DNA of 64,000 nucleotides, taken from contig JAPNXP010000011.1 of the NCBI GenBank assembly GCA_028753945.1, positions 372,001 through 436,000 on the forward strand, read 5' to 3'. This document shows positions 32,040 to 44,197 of this stretch, piece by piece. The position numbers and the translations under genes were made by a program. Origin of the DNA: Hexactinellida sp. DTS-2022 (Eukaryota; Porifera; Hexactinellida). Within the stretch, counting starts at the first letter, position 1; each line of letters starts with the position of its first letter. Under the pieces are notes generated by a model. It was not told the origin of the DNA, searched no databases, and worked only from the letters and a program-made list of their open reading frames with translations.

Positions 32040-32205
32040 AGATGCAACAAAGTTACATGCAACTGTTGCATCGTGTATGTTAAATTTTCCATGCAACAAA
32101 GTTGCATACACCTTAGTTGCACGTGTATGTTGATTGTTGCACACAATAATGTTGCATGGAAATTGGACATGTTCAATTTTCTTGCAACATTGTTGCACGA
32201 AAAAA
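32040..32205. repeat. GTTGCA / TGCAAC word cluster
   Basis: About a dozen occurrences of GTTGCA or its complement TGCAAC in about 165 bp, in both orientations and at irregular spacing (for example CATGCAACTGTTGCATCGTG, TCCATGCAACAAAGTTGCAT). Local pairs would fold into several small hairpins. Not a simple tandem array. Confidence 0.6.
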
Positions 32206-32518
32206 TGGAAATTCATTACATATTTTTCAGATTATTTTCGTTTGCATTTTTTCACCTACTCAAAACAATTGAAAAATTAACATGTTCTTTCTAGTGACCT
32301 ATTTAATTTACTCTTACTTCTCAGTACCCTTAATCAAGCCACCTATGATGCGAACACAAATGTATAGATTATAATTTTGAGCACGGTTTTAAAAACACTG
32401 ATCCTATTGCGGCATATTCTTTTCCTAGAAATACTACACATCTTAAATTATCCACGATGACGTTTTTTTTTCGACGTTTTTTACGACGTTTTTTTTTATT
32501 TGTGAATGAATCTAGAAA

Positions 32519-33164
32519 TAGTAGGGTCAAAATCTCAGATTCCGTGACCAACCTCGGCAAGTTAAATTTTATGCCTGATTCTTACACTTTAGGGTATATC
32601 TCGCGATTTGAGCTCCCATGCCAGTCTCGAAAATTTGGGCAAACTTTTTGTAGCGACAAATTCAAAGGGCCTCCGGCAATCATTTTGAAAAATTAAGGGA
32701 TTTGAGACATATCTTTTCCTATATACATGCAATAACCTTTTAACTGGCTATGTAGTATGTCTCCATGTATATAGGAAAAGATATGCTTCAAATCCCTTAA
32801 AAAAGAGTTAAAGAATGGACCTCCCATGGTGATAAATGACTTAGGAATCTTCAAAAGGTTATTACGTGTACATTAAAAGCATAGTACCAATTTGGTTGAA
32901 ATTTTCAGTGCAGCTAGTACTTAATGTATACTGTTCAAAAACAGTCTAATCCAATTTTATGAAATGTTCAGTAGGGGCCTTAATTTTTCAAAATGATTGC
33001 CGGAGGCCCTTTGAATTTGTCGCTATAATAAGTTTGCCCAAATTTTCGAGACTGACACTGACATGGGAGCTTAAATCGCGAGATATACCCTAAAGTATAA
33101 GAATCAGGCATAAAACTTAACTTGCCAGAGGTTGGTCACGAAATCTTAGATTTTGATCCTACTA
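32519..33164. repeat. Foldback element with nested inner inverted repeat
   Basis: Outer arms of about 180 bp (TAGTAGGGTCAAAATCTCAG... at the left, ...TTAGATTTTGATCCTACTA at the right) match through GGTATATCTCGCGATTT and GGGCCTCCGGCAATCATTTT. Inside, a second inverted pair (ACATATCTTTTCCTATATAC against GTATATAGGAAAAGATATGC) lies at about 32705-32785. Non-coding. Confidence 0.85.
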
Positions 33165-33699
33165 TGGTGGGACCAAAATTTCAGGCTAAGTCCATTTTCC
33201 ATGGAATATTTATCCCCCGGACCAATTTTACCCGAAAAAATTGATCAGAGGGACCAATACTCCATAGAAATATGGTCCTAGGACCAGTTTCCATGGAATA
33301 TTGGACCCCGGACCAATATATTAGGGGACCAATTTTCCAGTGACAGTCCCATGAAGTACCTGATACTTCATAGAAGGTATGAATCAATATCATTGCGAAA
33401 TTTTGCCTCAAATTATCAAGAATTCAACTAATGGTGAGAATTGTTGACTAATTCTCATTATTGGGTATTGACATTAAAATAATAAGAATTAAAAATGTTT
33501 TTTGGGTAAAATGCTCGTAGGACTTTGGGAACTAGATGTAATTAACTTAGAATCATTCCGTGCTGATCTGGTCACAGGTGACAACTTCAGAGTGTCACTT
33601 GTGGCAAATTCTGTATGGGTGGTGTAGGGGTCCAAAAGCAAGAAATATTTTTGAAGTCACCTATGGGTTAGTTTCCTGTTGATTGAACCCCCCCCCCTG

Positions 33700-33855
33700 C
33701 AGTGGCGTATCCAGGGGGGGTGCTCAGGGTGCTAGAGCACCCCCCTTAGCTGGGTGATCAAGCACGGCTGTATTAATAGTCAGATGGGCTTCGGTGCAGG
33801 CCTAAGTTTCAACACCCATAGCACCCCCCTTATGAAAATCCTGGATACGCCACTG
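33700..33855. repeat. Short inverted-repeat transposon with CAGTGGCGTATCCAGG ends
   Basis: Left end CAGTGGCGTATCCAGG, right end CCTGGATACGCCACTG, a perfect 16-bp inverted pair. Subterminal GCACCCCCCTTA-type words occur in both orientations. CAGTGGCG-type ends are common among non-autonomous DNA transposons in animals; superfamily not assigned. Confidence 0.8.
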
Positions 33856-33956
33856 CCCTGTTTCAGATGAAAAAAATACTTTTGACAATAGATTGTAAAG
33901 AAACCTAACTCAATACTCTGAATTTGGAGTCTGAAACATTCGGTAATATGCCCTCT

Positions 33957-34223
33957 ATCCATACCCATAGGCGCCGAAGGGGGGGGGTCAGGGAGGGTGT
34001 CACCCCCCCTGGCCGAGGAGAAGTCAGGGGAAAAAAATGGAAAATTATTAATTCCATAATGAGTTTGTATAAATATCAGTGGATGATGTATATATCTTTA
34101 CAATTATGCCCATCCAACATTGATTTTATCTTCATACGCATTGTTTTTTGAACTTTCACATTTGAATATTACGTCACACCCCCCCTAGCAATTGAGAGTT
34201 TCGGCGCCCATGTCCATACCCAT
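33957..34223. repeat. GGCGCCGAA-ended element with 12-bp flanking direct repeat
   Basis: AGGCGCCGAAGG at the left and TTCGGCGCCCA at the right are inverted ends, with G-run and C-run subterminal tracts (TCACCCCCCCTGG, ACACCCCCCCTAG). The 12-mer TCCATACCCATA flanks both sides (about 33957-33968 and 34212-34223), which looks like a long target-site duplication. Related ends occur near 17632-17735 and 21650-21745. Confidence 0.65.
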
Positions 34224-35084
34224 ATTAAAATTTAATCAATAGATCGATTAGACAGTAAATTACCAAAGAAATCGCTAAACACAATTTCATTCTAAGCACA
34301 ACCAGCCCTTCGGTCTCACAAAGGGACTATATAATACAATTAACAGAAGAATACCCAAAAATTGATTACAGTATTAATTACATAATTAATAAAAAATATT
34401 GAAAAAATATTCAAACAGAATAGGGATCTAGAAATTCAATTCAGTGTATGATGGTTCTAATCATTGTCGAATTAATTCATGATTAGGATAGCCATCTAAC
34501 AATATTGATTGAATAATACAATATAGGAATTACATGCCAACTATATAGTTTCATTACTTAGTTTCTAATTTATTTCAATGATATTTTCTAAAGAAACTTG
34601 ATCACAATACTCTCATATTACATTCCATTGTACATATTCTGTTTCTGCCCAAAAAAGTATATATGCAGTAGGTGTAGTGAATACTCATTGATTGATTAAT
34701 TACTTGAAAAGTACTTTTATATTGGTAATTTTACACTTTTTTCACACAGGTTTATAGTTATTTTGTTCATTTTAAATTATCAGGTAAGTTAATTTATTAA
34801 TGATTAAATCAGTATCTATTGTTTCACTTCAGGTTTTTAGGCTAAATCAAGTGTAACGTAATTCGTCATATGAGGCCGTTCAAATGATAATTATGTAACT
34901 CAAAATTCCGTACATTATACACACACCCTATACGTCACGCTTGTTTTGTCTATTTCGTATTACAAATATGGATTGTTTGTCATATTATTTAACTCCCCTT
35001 TGAAGCGTTACGTAACGTTTAACGGCTCATTAGACATAACCTCTGAATTGTTTAAAGTGTATGCTTTAGAGTCCAGACAGCTAA

Positions 35085-35248
35085 TACAGTGGATGCCGGT
35101 TATAAGCACATCGTTGGGAACTCCACTTAATGTGCTTTATAACCGGCATAAATTATATTTAGGGTATATAGCAACCCTTTTCCAACATAGTGTTCCTATT
35201 TCCGATATGTTCTTATAACCGGTGTGCTTATATCCGACATCTACTGTA
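35085..35248. repeat. Family A MITE (copy 3)
   Basis: TACAGTGGATGCCGGTTATA at the left, ATATCCGACATCTACTGTA at the right, with the AAATTATATTTAGGGTATAT core. Intact length about 164 bp, with TA at both ends. Confidence 0.8.
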
Positions 35249-35436
35249 GTAGAAAAGTCAGGTTGGGTAATTATAATTGAACCCAACCCTTGCGAAGGTA
35301 TGAATACAAAAAACATATGACAATCATAAAAGTTGACCAACAGCGTATACACCAATGGGCTGTTGTGTCATATTTTTATATTTTTGCGAACGTAATCTGT
35401 TGTCCGATTAATGCAGTCGACTCACTTTAGTACGAC

Positions 35437-35446
35437 CATATATAAG
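35437..35446 (+). promoter_or_regulatory. Putative TATA box of the ankyrin-TRP gene
   Basis: CATATATAAG about 75 bp upstream of the ATG at 35521, the only TATA-like element in the proximal region. Assigned by motif and distance only. Confidence 0.4.
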
Positions 35447-35520
35447 ATCTCATTCTGTTCAGATAGATATTATTCTATCAGATAATCCCATTACATTAAA
35501 TATAATTCCTTTAAAGATTA

Positions 35521-38500
35521 ATGGCTGATAAAGATTCAACTGAACCGTTAATTAGTAATGAAATGAGTTCAAATGTGGACAATATAACTGCATTGGATGA
35601 TTCCACATTGAAACTATGTTACCTGATTGAAGATGACATTCCATTGGAAGGTTTGGTTACTACGACTGATGAGTTTGCTACAGCTACTGCGAAGAGTTGG
35701 ATTAATGTGAAGTATATCACTACAGGGAAGATCAAGAATGTGGAGGGAGATAAAGTGAAGGTACCGTATTTGTTTAAATAGTAGCCCTAGGCAATTATTG
35801 AATTTAGCCGCCCACAGGGACAGGGGGTATTATTTGAGTTGAGCTACTATTTTTCTATTTGAGGAAATTAGTACCTTGTTAACCAACTCCCCTTCAAGTG
35901 ATATGTGGTGTTGTAATATCAGTGCTCGACAAATTAGGTGGTTTGGTGGCGTTAGCCACCAAAAATCTTTTTAAGCCACCAAATTTTAACTTTGGTGGCT
36001 TAACTAATCCACCATAAATTGTGGAATTATTTGATGTTGTGTTGATTATATTGCTCATTGCAATATTTGTTATTAATATTAGTGTTCTTTTCCGGCATCA
36101 GAAGTTTGTCAAGCCATCAGTGGTTTGTTAAACCGGCCGTTGATTATTCTTTAGCCACCAGAAAAGTGAGGTGGTGGCTTAATTAGCCACCATCAAAATT
36201 TAATTTTGTCGAGCACTGTGTTGTATGATCATTTATCCCTGATTTTCCTAGTAGTAATATTTAACATTCATTCGTGAATATTAATTTTAATTAAGCCTCC
36301 CTGAGGGGTCCACTATGAATTTACTATAGACACCATATAATAGAAGAAGGCAGCCAAGTGCCTCGCAGTATATTTGAATAATTGACCAGGGATAATAGAT
36401 CATATCATGCTAACTAATATTTATATTTACATTAATTCTAAGTACATACATACTTGACACTTCTTGTCACATGTTTTATACAATTTTATTTATTTTGTTG
36501 ACCATTGAGTCTGACCCCCAGGATCGGCGCCTTCACACGGCGACTATAAATAATCCCCCTTTGCTATTAATGTCATAATTAGTAGACGGATCAGTTATGA
36601 CTTATGGGAACCTTATGGGTCACATGTCTCATGGTATGATTGGATATTTTGAACCAGGGATGACAGACTATTGTCACATAGTAAATTAACTGGTTTGTAA
36701 TTTTTCTTATTATTATTATTATTCAAATTTTTCTTTCCATTTAGTTACTTGAGTCTAAAGAATTAATGAATGGCAAGCTAAATGCGTAAGTTTTTCTTTT
36801 TCAGGTCATTATTTTGACCAAATTACACTATATTTACCCGACAATAATTTGCACTGTTTATTTACGCTGAAGAATATTATAATAATTAACTCCTTCCCGG
36901 AACCAACCTATTGTAGTTAAGTAGATTTGGATATAGTACGTACTAATATTTGTAAAATATTATTTTATTTCAATATCAAATTGTGCAATTTTAAGTGTCC
37001 ATAGAAATATATTTTGCTCATTTCGGGATTCCTAATCGACAAGCCTACTATACATTTACATTGTGCTATGTAGGACTGAGGTTATTGACGAAATAGTACA
37101 ACAGACCAATACAGACCCACTCCGTTTAGCTCTACAACAACAAGCCTTTAATATAGACACTATTATTCCAAGCCTTGAGAACACAATAATACACTATACT
37201 GTTAAAACAGGCACTATACAGTGTTTGAGGTATATCGTAGAGTCTGCTAGTACTATACTACCATTCGAGATTAGGAACGAGAAAGGTTATAATATTCTGC
37301 ATTCAGTTGTACATGGTGGGAAGAAAGAACATGTTCAGCTTATCCTGGACTTGGCACTTGCGAAGAATGAAAATGATGCTTCCAAACTTGAAGAGTTTCT
37401 GAATGCGAAAACAAAACTAGGTACAGTGAACTCCCGTTATAACGAAGTCGGATATAACGAAATACCCGCTTATAACGAAATGGATATTTCCCCCAGAGCA
37501 CTAATTGCATTAGTTATGATCCGCTTATAATGAATATCCGGATATAACGAAGGAATTTACAGGTCCCAAGCACTTCGTTATAACTAGAGTTGACTATACT
37601 TCACAATCCATGGTATATTTAACGGTTTGTTGATAAACTTTTTAATCAAGAAACCTTTGGTTTTACGTTCTTTCCATTTTGCTCCTCTTTTGGTTATTGC
37701 CAATTTGTGCTATACTGGACAAATGGATAAAATGTATCTTTAATTTTTTGTGCGAAGGAAAAGTGGAAAGTGAATTCCGTGAAGCCTGGTGGTTTTATCT
37801 TAGGGTAAATTTCGTTATAAATACACACGATAATACGACTTATTTTAACCGAGTTCTACAGTATTAATCCAAATAATATCAGAATAACTATAATCATATG
37901 GTATATGATTACACATTATATGATTGTACTTACGTACGTACCACCCGAGTTCTATTATAGTTTATATACTACTGTACATAGAATGATAATTTCACGATAT
38001 AGTCAACTCTCGTTATAACGAAGTGCTTGGACCTGTAAATTCCTTCGTTATATGAGGATATTCGTTATAAGCGGATAATAATCAACGCATTTAGTGCCCT
38101 GGGGGAAATCTCCATTTCGTTATAAGCGGTTATTTCGTCATAACGGGAGTTGACTGTATATATTGTAGGCAATACTGCACTGCATATGTGTATAATATGT
38201 AAGAAGAGAGACCCAATCAGACCTCTGTTGAAGGCAGGAGTTAAACTGAAGTTGGGAGATGCTAAAAGTAATACAGTGTTGCATTTAGCAGCTGAGAGAG
38301 ACGACACAGAGGTTTTAAAAAGAATAGCTAACCATCATTTAAATGATAGAGAGGATAAGTCTGTTGCATTGGGTTGGTTACACTGTATTTGTATATTTGT
38401 AGATAACCAGGTACCATACCTGACATGACATATTATATCAGTAAAATCCATTGACTTTTGCCAAGAATTCCCTACACACAAACGGCAAAAATTTTTCGAT

Positions 38501-41500
38501 TGTGATCGATGTTAAAAATACCGGGGTTTTTCATATTTTAATTTGGTAATTAAGGTTGCCTTGGTTTATCTCGCTTTCCCACAAAATTACTATCCATATA
38601 CATTTACTGTTAAATTCCTTTCTTTTAGGTGAGTTGAAAGATTGTATGTTACTACAGAACGATAATAAGAAAATACCAGTTTTGCTTGCTACAGAAAAAG
38701 AAGTAATCGACTTAATCCTTAAATACTCCCCATTAGACGCTATAGTAGACAAAGAGATAGGAAGCTTAATTCACAAAGCGGCAGCCGACGATAATGAGTT
38801 GTTAGCGAAGGCTTTGGTTGAGAAGAATATTGATTTGCAGGTAGTCAATAGTAAGGGATTTTCCCCACTTAAAATAGCATCAAAGCGTGGTAATATTAAT
38901 GTCGTGAGAGTTCTGCTTACTGGAGGCGCAGACCCGAATTTTATTGGTAAGAAAGTGCCAGGTTTTTCCGCTCTAAATAATGCAGTACAATTTGGTCAGC
39001 TCGGATGTTCTAAGTTATTGATACAGGCTGGAGCTAATTTAGTGCATAAGGATATGACTAATACTGCTCTGCATTCTGCTTCTTATGGTGGTCATCCTGA
39101 TGTGGTCGAATTTCTAATTCGCGAAGTTGGAATGGATGTTAACCAGAGAAATAACGCAAATAGAACCCCATTATTTCAGTCCATCACACAAGGACATTAT
39201 TCTGTTGCTAAAGTGTTGTTAGGTTTAGGTGCTGATCCTAATGTAGCATTGAATGATGATAATGAAACGTTAGTACATATTGCTGTGAGGGAAGGTGCAA
39301 AGGAAATACTTACAATGTTATTAGAGGCAAAAGCACGGCCAGATGAAACCCTGAGAAATGGGACAACTCCATTAATGCTAGCTGTACAAGATGATCGTGA
39401 TGATTATATTCCATTGATAATGGCACACGGGATTACACTCGCGAAAAAAGATGCGGAAGGTGACACAATTTTGCATTATATCGCGAGGAATGATTCATGT
39501 GCGTCTGCTAAATACCTTTTGAAACGTATCGGTGCTATGAAGGGAATAACACAGGAATTCCAATTATTTAAAAACAAGAATGAGGCGGGTAAAACACCGT
39601 ACGATTTGGCTATTGAATGCCAGAGTGAGAACGTATTGAGTATATTTATTCGGCATGCACCCAAGAATTTCTTCAAAGATTTTCCTAATCATCTGCACAG
39701 TTTTTATGACCAGAAACTTCATGATACTCTGAAGAAGGTTATTTCAGGATTTGTTAAAGTTGATACTGAGAATGGTAGGTTGAAAGTTCGAAATTAAAAT
39801 TTTTTATTTTACACAAAATTTTATTTTTTCTTGGAAATTGTAAGTTAACTTTTGAAAATTTTATCGCCAGCTACCATACTACAAGTTCAATGTAGAAAAA
39901 AATATTGCATTGAATTTTATGTTTATTTTAAGTTAATTTTTAACTAACAAATTGTTGTAATTATTGAATTTTTGTATTCTACTAGGCATAATGTCAGCTG
40001 ATATGACAATATTCGAATCTATTGATAACTCTAAATCCCCAAATGGACAAGCCCCTAACAAATTGACCCTTCTCTACAAACTTATGAAATGTACAGATCC
40101 AGAACTTAAATACCACCCACTGGTTACCTTCATTGTGAATGATAAACTACGCTTCTATCGCTGGTGGCATTTAACATCTCTAATTTTTTTTTCTTTCTTC
40201 TTAATCTGTCTCGGGTATGCTTTGGTACAAGCCTCTACCAAATGTGATTCTATGTTATGGTCCTATGATACTAGTGAGGATATATTAAGACTTCTCTGTG
40301 AAGTAATTTGTCTATTGTATGGGATTGCTTTCATTTTCATTGGTAATGCTAATTTCATGTCTGAATGGAATTTCGTGATTTGTAGGAAAAAGGAAAAGAA
40401 ATGTACCAATAATATAGTAATAAATTATGTAAATGGAAAACAAAATAATCCCTTCTCAAAAGTATGTGCTGCAATACGAAATGGAATTTGTTCGTTAGAT
40501 ATTCAATTGAAATACTTATTCACTGCAATATATGAATATTACAAAGGACAGTTTAACTTAATTGAAGCTATTGCAGTAAAATCCTTTGTAATTTTTGTTT
40601 TTCTACGTTGTTTTGGTTCTCCTGCCCAATGGACAATTGCTGGAATAACATTCATATTCTTCAGTTTGTCTCTTTTAAAATACACTCGAATCTGCCCTAA
40701 ACTCGGCTCATATGTTAACAACATCTTAAAGGTATTCACTACAGAAGTACCATATTTTTTGCTTATTGTACTTATAATACTATTCGCTTTCTTTGGTGGT
40801 ATTCATCTTGCTGCGAGACAACAGTCAGTTCAATTAGCCCAAAATTTGACTGTGAACGGTCCATATCCTGTGTGCAACAATTCACAAACAGCTCTCTTTT
40901 GGTTCAACCCATCTCTCACTGCTATTTACGATCTGAGACGACCTTTGCTCACTGGATTAATTCTATTGCTTGACGGTGGGCTAGGGATACATGAAGAGGA
41001 TATTTTAAAAGATAATTTATTCTTCACAATGATCTACCTTTCTTTCGCATTCATTTTGATTGTGTTAATGTTGAATATTCTAATCGCTCAGTTCATCTAC
41101 ACATACAGAAAAGTTGTGAGTACGAATAGTAACGATTATAAGTTCGAGCAATTAATTGATCTGGAATTAAAGAACTTTATTCTCTTCTGGAAACGTATTA
41201 AGAAGTCTTCCAGTATTACGCGAGTTGAGATGCCACTGAGTGTCTGGTACGAACTAGATGGAGGTGAGTTTATTATTCTAATTTTCAGAAGATTGGATTT
41301 TAATAAGTAAATTTGGGAAATTAATTTGACATAACAAATTGGATTTTCCCAACAAACCAAAATAATTACAAAAAATTTCGATTTGTCAAAATACCGTCAT
41401 TCTATAAAAATGGTTGCTAAATAAATTGTCATTATAAATTGATGACAATTTCATTAATTCCATTATTTATACTCCTTGCACTTAATCACACACAAATTCC

Positions 41501-41918
41501 GATATTTATTGTTTTTTTTATATAAGTGAGGCCGGTAAATTCTAGTGCAATATGTGAAAACGAAGTAGTATGGTTCAAATTGCTCGAAAATGGTATAATT
41601 GAGATCAAATTATTAATTAATGTATTATTAATAGAACCAGCTAGACCTGTAGTAGACCAAGCTATTCTTGACATGAATAAAGACTTCAGTAGGAAAGGTA
41701 CATTGATTGAACAAGAATTCGAAAAGAATTCAAAATCACATGACAATCTGCGTAGCAAAGTCAGTGAGTTGTCTCGAGAGGTTAACACTAGACTAATTGA
41801 GTTTGGAGAGAGCTTGAATGAAATGAGAGACCTGAAAGAGGATAACATTAAAAATATTAACGAGCTTAAAGAAAGTATTCATGAAATAAAAATGCTTTTA
41901 CAGAGCAAAAAGAACTAA
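35521..41918 (+). CDS. Ankyrin-repeat TRP cation channel (TRPA-like), seven exons
   Basis: Exons: 35521-35760, 36745-36785, 37074-37420, 38169-38410, 38634-39774, 39987-41273 and 41527-41918. All are GT-AG with matching phases (0, 2, 1, 0, 1, 1), giving about 1,229 aa; human TRPA1 is about 1,119. The exon 4/5 junction could instead be 38372|38629. Exons 3-5 encode a dozen or so ankyrin repeats, for example NTALHSASYGGHPDVVEFLI and ETLVHIAVREGAKEILTML. Exon 6 encodes the six-TM channel: S1 near YRWWHLTSLIFF, S4-S5 region RCFGSPAQW...LLKYTRICP, S5 VPYFLLIVLIILFAFF, pore helix RRPLLTGLILLLDGG, S6 FILIVLMLNILIAQF, followed by a cytosolic tail. Exon 7 encodes a C-terminal coiled coil (SRKGTLIEQEFEKNS onward). 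Such channels conduct cations in response to chemical, thermal or mechanical cues; the stimulus here is unknown. A 42-nt optional intron may lie at 41593-41634. Introns 1 and 3 carry MITEs. Confidence 0.88.
35920..36218. repeat. Family D inverted-repeat element (copy 2, intact) in TRP intron 1
   Basis: CAGTGCTCGACAAATTAGGT at the left, AATTTTGTCGAGCACTG at the right. Internal GGTGGCTTAA words occur in both orientations, as in the copy at 555-820. Confidence 0.8.
37422..37597. repeat. Family B MITE at the 5' end of TRP intron 3
   Basis: Starts TACAGTGAACTCCCGTTATA directly after the exon 3 G at 37420-37421, so the splice donor GTACAGTG is made mostly of the element's terminus. It runs through GGAATTTACAGGTCCCAAGC to AGTTGACTATA. 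An opposite-orientation copy closes the same intron at 37998-38159. Confidence 0.85.
37998..38159. repeat. Family B MITE at the 3' end of TRP intron 3 (opposite orientation)
   Basis: TATAGTCAACTCTCGTTATA to ACGGGAGTTGACTGTA, the reverse of the 37422 copy. It ends 8-9 bp before the acceptor AG at 38167-38168. Together the two copies form 160-bp inverted ends of the intron. A related copy is at 14389-14639 and a fragment at 50770-50835. Confidence 0.85.
41593..41634 (+). other. Possible 42-nt stop-free mini-intron in the last TRP exon
   Basis: The segment begins GTATAATTGAG and ends TTATTAATAG, is almost pure A/T, is divisible by three and has no stop in frame. If retained it adds 14 mostly hydrophobic residues between LLEN and EPARP. 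Without it the coiled-coil tail reads through smoothly. Both versions are open, so sequence alone cannot decide. Confidence 0.4.
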
Positions 41919-42883
41919 TTATATTATTAATTGTGTGATATGTTTGTATAATATTTTTTGCTTTATGGTATATTTAGATTTTTTTAGGTTTGGAGAGTCA
42001 ATACTTGATATTATGTGCTGTGCTTTGTATATAATTATATGTCTATATGATTTAGATTTAATGATTAAAATTAGCCATATACTTAATATTACATCAAATT
42101 TCCTATACGTAGTATGCCGTATTTTTGCAAATATTGCATTCTACTATTAGACAAACCCTACTACGTATGTATATGTGTATGTACAATTAAACCTTTAGAA
42201 AGTGAACACCCTGGTGACCAGCCATACGTTCACTTTTCATAATTTATCATAACGTGTGTCTAAATCAATGGGGAAATTTGGGACCGAGAAAAAGTGTTCA
42301 TATTTTGGAGTTCTTCATTTCTTGGAGGTTTTACTGTATAAATACGTATACAGTAATACAGTATCTAGTTTAAGAGGAGATTAAAGCAGTAATTGAACTA
42401 TTCTTTGAGTTAGAGAAGATGGCTTCCAATTCATAACATATTTAATCTAATTCGATAACAAAGAATCCCAATTACCTAATATCTGAATACCATTAATTGA
42501 AATAGAACCACAATATGTAGTTTCTTAGTAGTTATAAGTAAGAATAGCTTTAAATTCATTTTGCTTTACTTAAACTTTACACAAACTCTTCAATAAAAAC
42601 TAAACAGGTAAGTTGGCTCTATGCCTGGGTGTCTATCCGATGCCCTTATAATAAAACTAAATTATTTTAGTATTCTTCTTATTACCTAATTCTACATGAA
42701 ATTTCTATTTCTTTCAAGAAAAGTCATTATTTATTTAAGTTACTCGCTTGATAGCCTACAACTTAATTCTCCTTATTCTTTATCGAGTGGATACCTACCT
42801 AAAATCTAAATTCAAATATAATCCGTCGTCCAAGTATAATTTTAGTCAACATGTCATTTTATGTGAAGCTTCTACAATTGCTA

Positions 42884-43379
42884 TACAGTGTAACCTCGCT
42901 AACCGGGGAATTTGGGACTACAGATTTTGAAGTTATTCCCCAGTCCCCGGTTAATGGCTGTCTCTATTTATTGATTTCCTATGGTCTTGACTTTCTATTG
43001 AAACTTATATTTTAGCACACTTAAGCAGGCAAGCATCACAGACTTTTTCGGAAATTCTAATTAGCCGTCTAGCTTATTTGTGTTCTAGAAACTTTCAGAT
43101 TTAGGGAAACTAGTAGAATGCATTGTTTGTATTTAGTAAAGTACAATTAGTAAGACACTGTAATAATACTATTCATCTCGACTTATGCTATAAATTCCCC
43201 GTTTAGCGAGGTTAGGATTTAAAGTAATATACGAAGTCGTAACCAGATCACATTCCCCATTCCCCGCTTAGGGCAATTCTCCGGTTAGAGAGAGTCATTT
43301 GTATATTAAACGACGAAATCAAACAAAGAATTCCCCGCTCCCCGGTTATCGAGGCCCCGGTTAGCAAGGTTACACTGTA
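42884..43379. repeat. Family I inverted-repeat transposon
   Basis: TACAGTGTAACCTCGCTAAC and GTTAGCAAGGTTACACTGTA are terminal inverted repeats. CCCCGGTTA words recur subterminally in both orientations, and an internal CCCCGTTTAGCGAGGTTAGG block suggests a degraded duplicate end. About 496 bp, non-coding, TA at both ends. Confidence 0.8.
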
Positions 43380-44197
43380 TTATGCTAGAAGCTTGAATAT
43401 ATGATTACAAATTATTGTTCAAATACTTTTGGCCAAACAGCAACATCAACTTACAGAGCCCCTCATAGAACTTGGCTACCCTACTTGGCATTATCCTTCC
43501 AGTGAACGTGGGGCTACCTTACTGTATTAGTAGTTGTGTGATGTCTGGCAATTATATAATGACAACACAGGGACATTATTAACTGCCTATTGTACCCCAG
43601 TGGATCAAATAACTTAGGTTTGTCTATTGAGGGTATAGAGTTTCCGATGTCTAGCTCTTATAAAAGTTATCAAATTATACACTTTTTCTTAGGTCGATGG
43701 CGTATCCCTTTATAAACAAGGCCAGGGTGGTGAAATAATTTAACTTTAGTCGACGACTCTTGTTACCAGAATATTTTTGCGCGCCTATATTTAGTTTGTA
43801 CTTTCTCACAAGTGCCTATTATTATAGAATTACGTACTCAATTTTTAGTACGACATCCAAGCGCATCAATTTATAATGAAACTTTACTAGGCGCGCGAAA
43901 ATCGTGAGATCTAAATTGAGTAATTTGAGTGTGAGCGAGCTCAAACTAGGTAAATCTAGGCGCGCAAAAAATTCCTTGGATGAAAGCCTTATTATGGTTA
44001 AGGGAGCATCTCCCGAATTTCGGCATCTAGAAAAATATATTTTCAAATAGAAAACCCTATTGTTTTCGGTTTATTTGTTCTCCACTTTAAGATTTTTCAG
44101 ATTTCGAAATTTAATTAGGGAATTTGGATTTACCGAATCCGAATTATAACTTAGTCAAATAGGTCAGATAAAAGCTCATTGGAACACTCTCTAACTC

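Larger units (their letters stand above)
31647..35520. other. Gene-free repeat region before the TRP gene
   Basis: Holds a GTTGCA/TGCAAC-rich patch (about 32040-32205), a 646-bp foldback (32519-33164) and a GGACCAAT-rich segment (33180-33345). Also two short C/G-rich inverted-repeat elements (33700-33855 and 33969-34210), a family N fragment (about 34865-35035) and a family A MITE (35085-35248). No coding frame here is convincing. Confidence 0.6.

Noticed and set aside
37421-37530. Continuation of the TRP exon 3 frame for 36 codons
   Set aside because: These codons translate the family B MITE; splicing 37420|38169 restores the ankyrin motif in phase.
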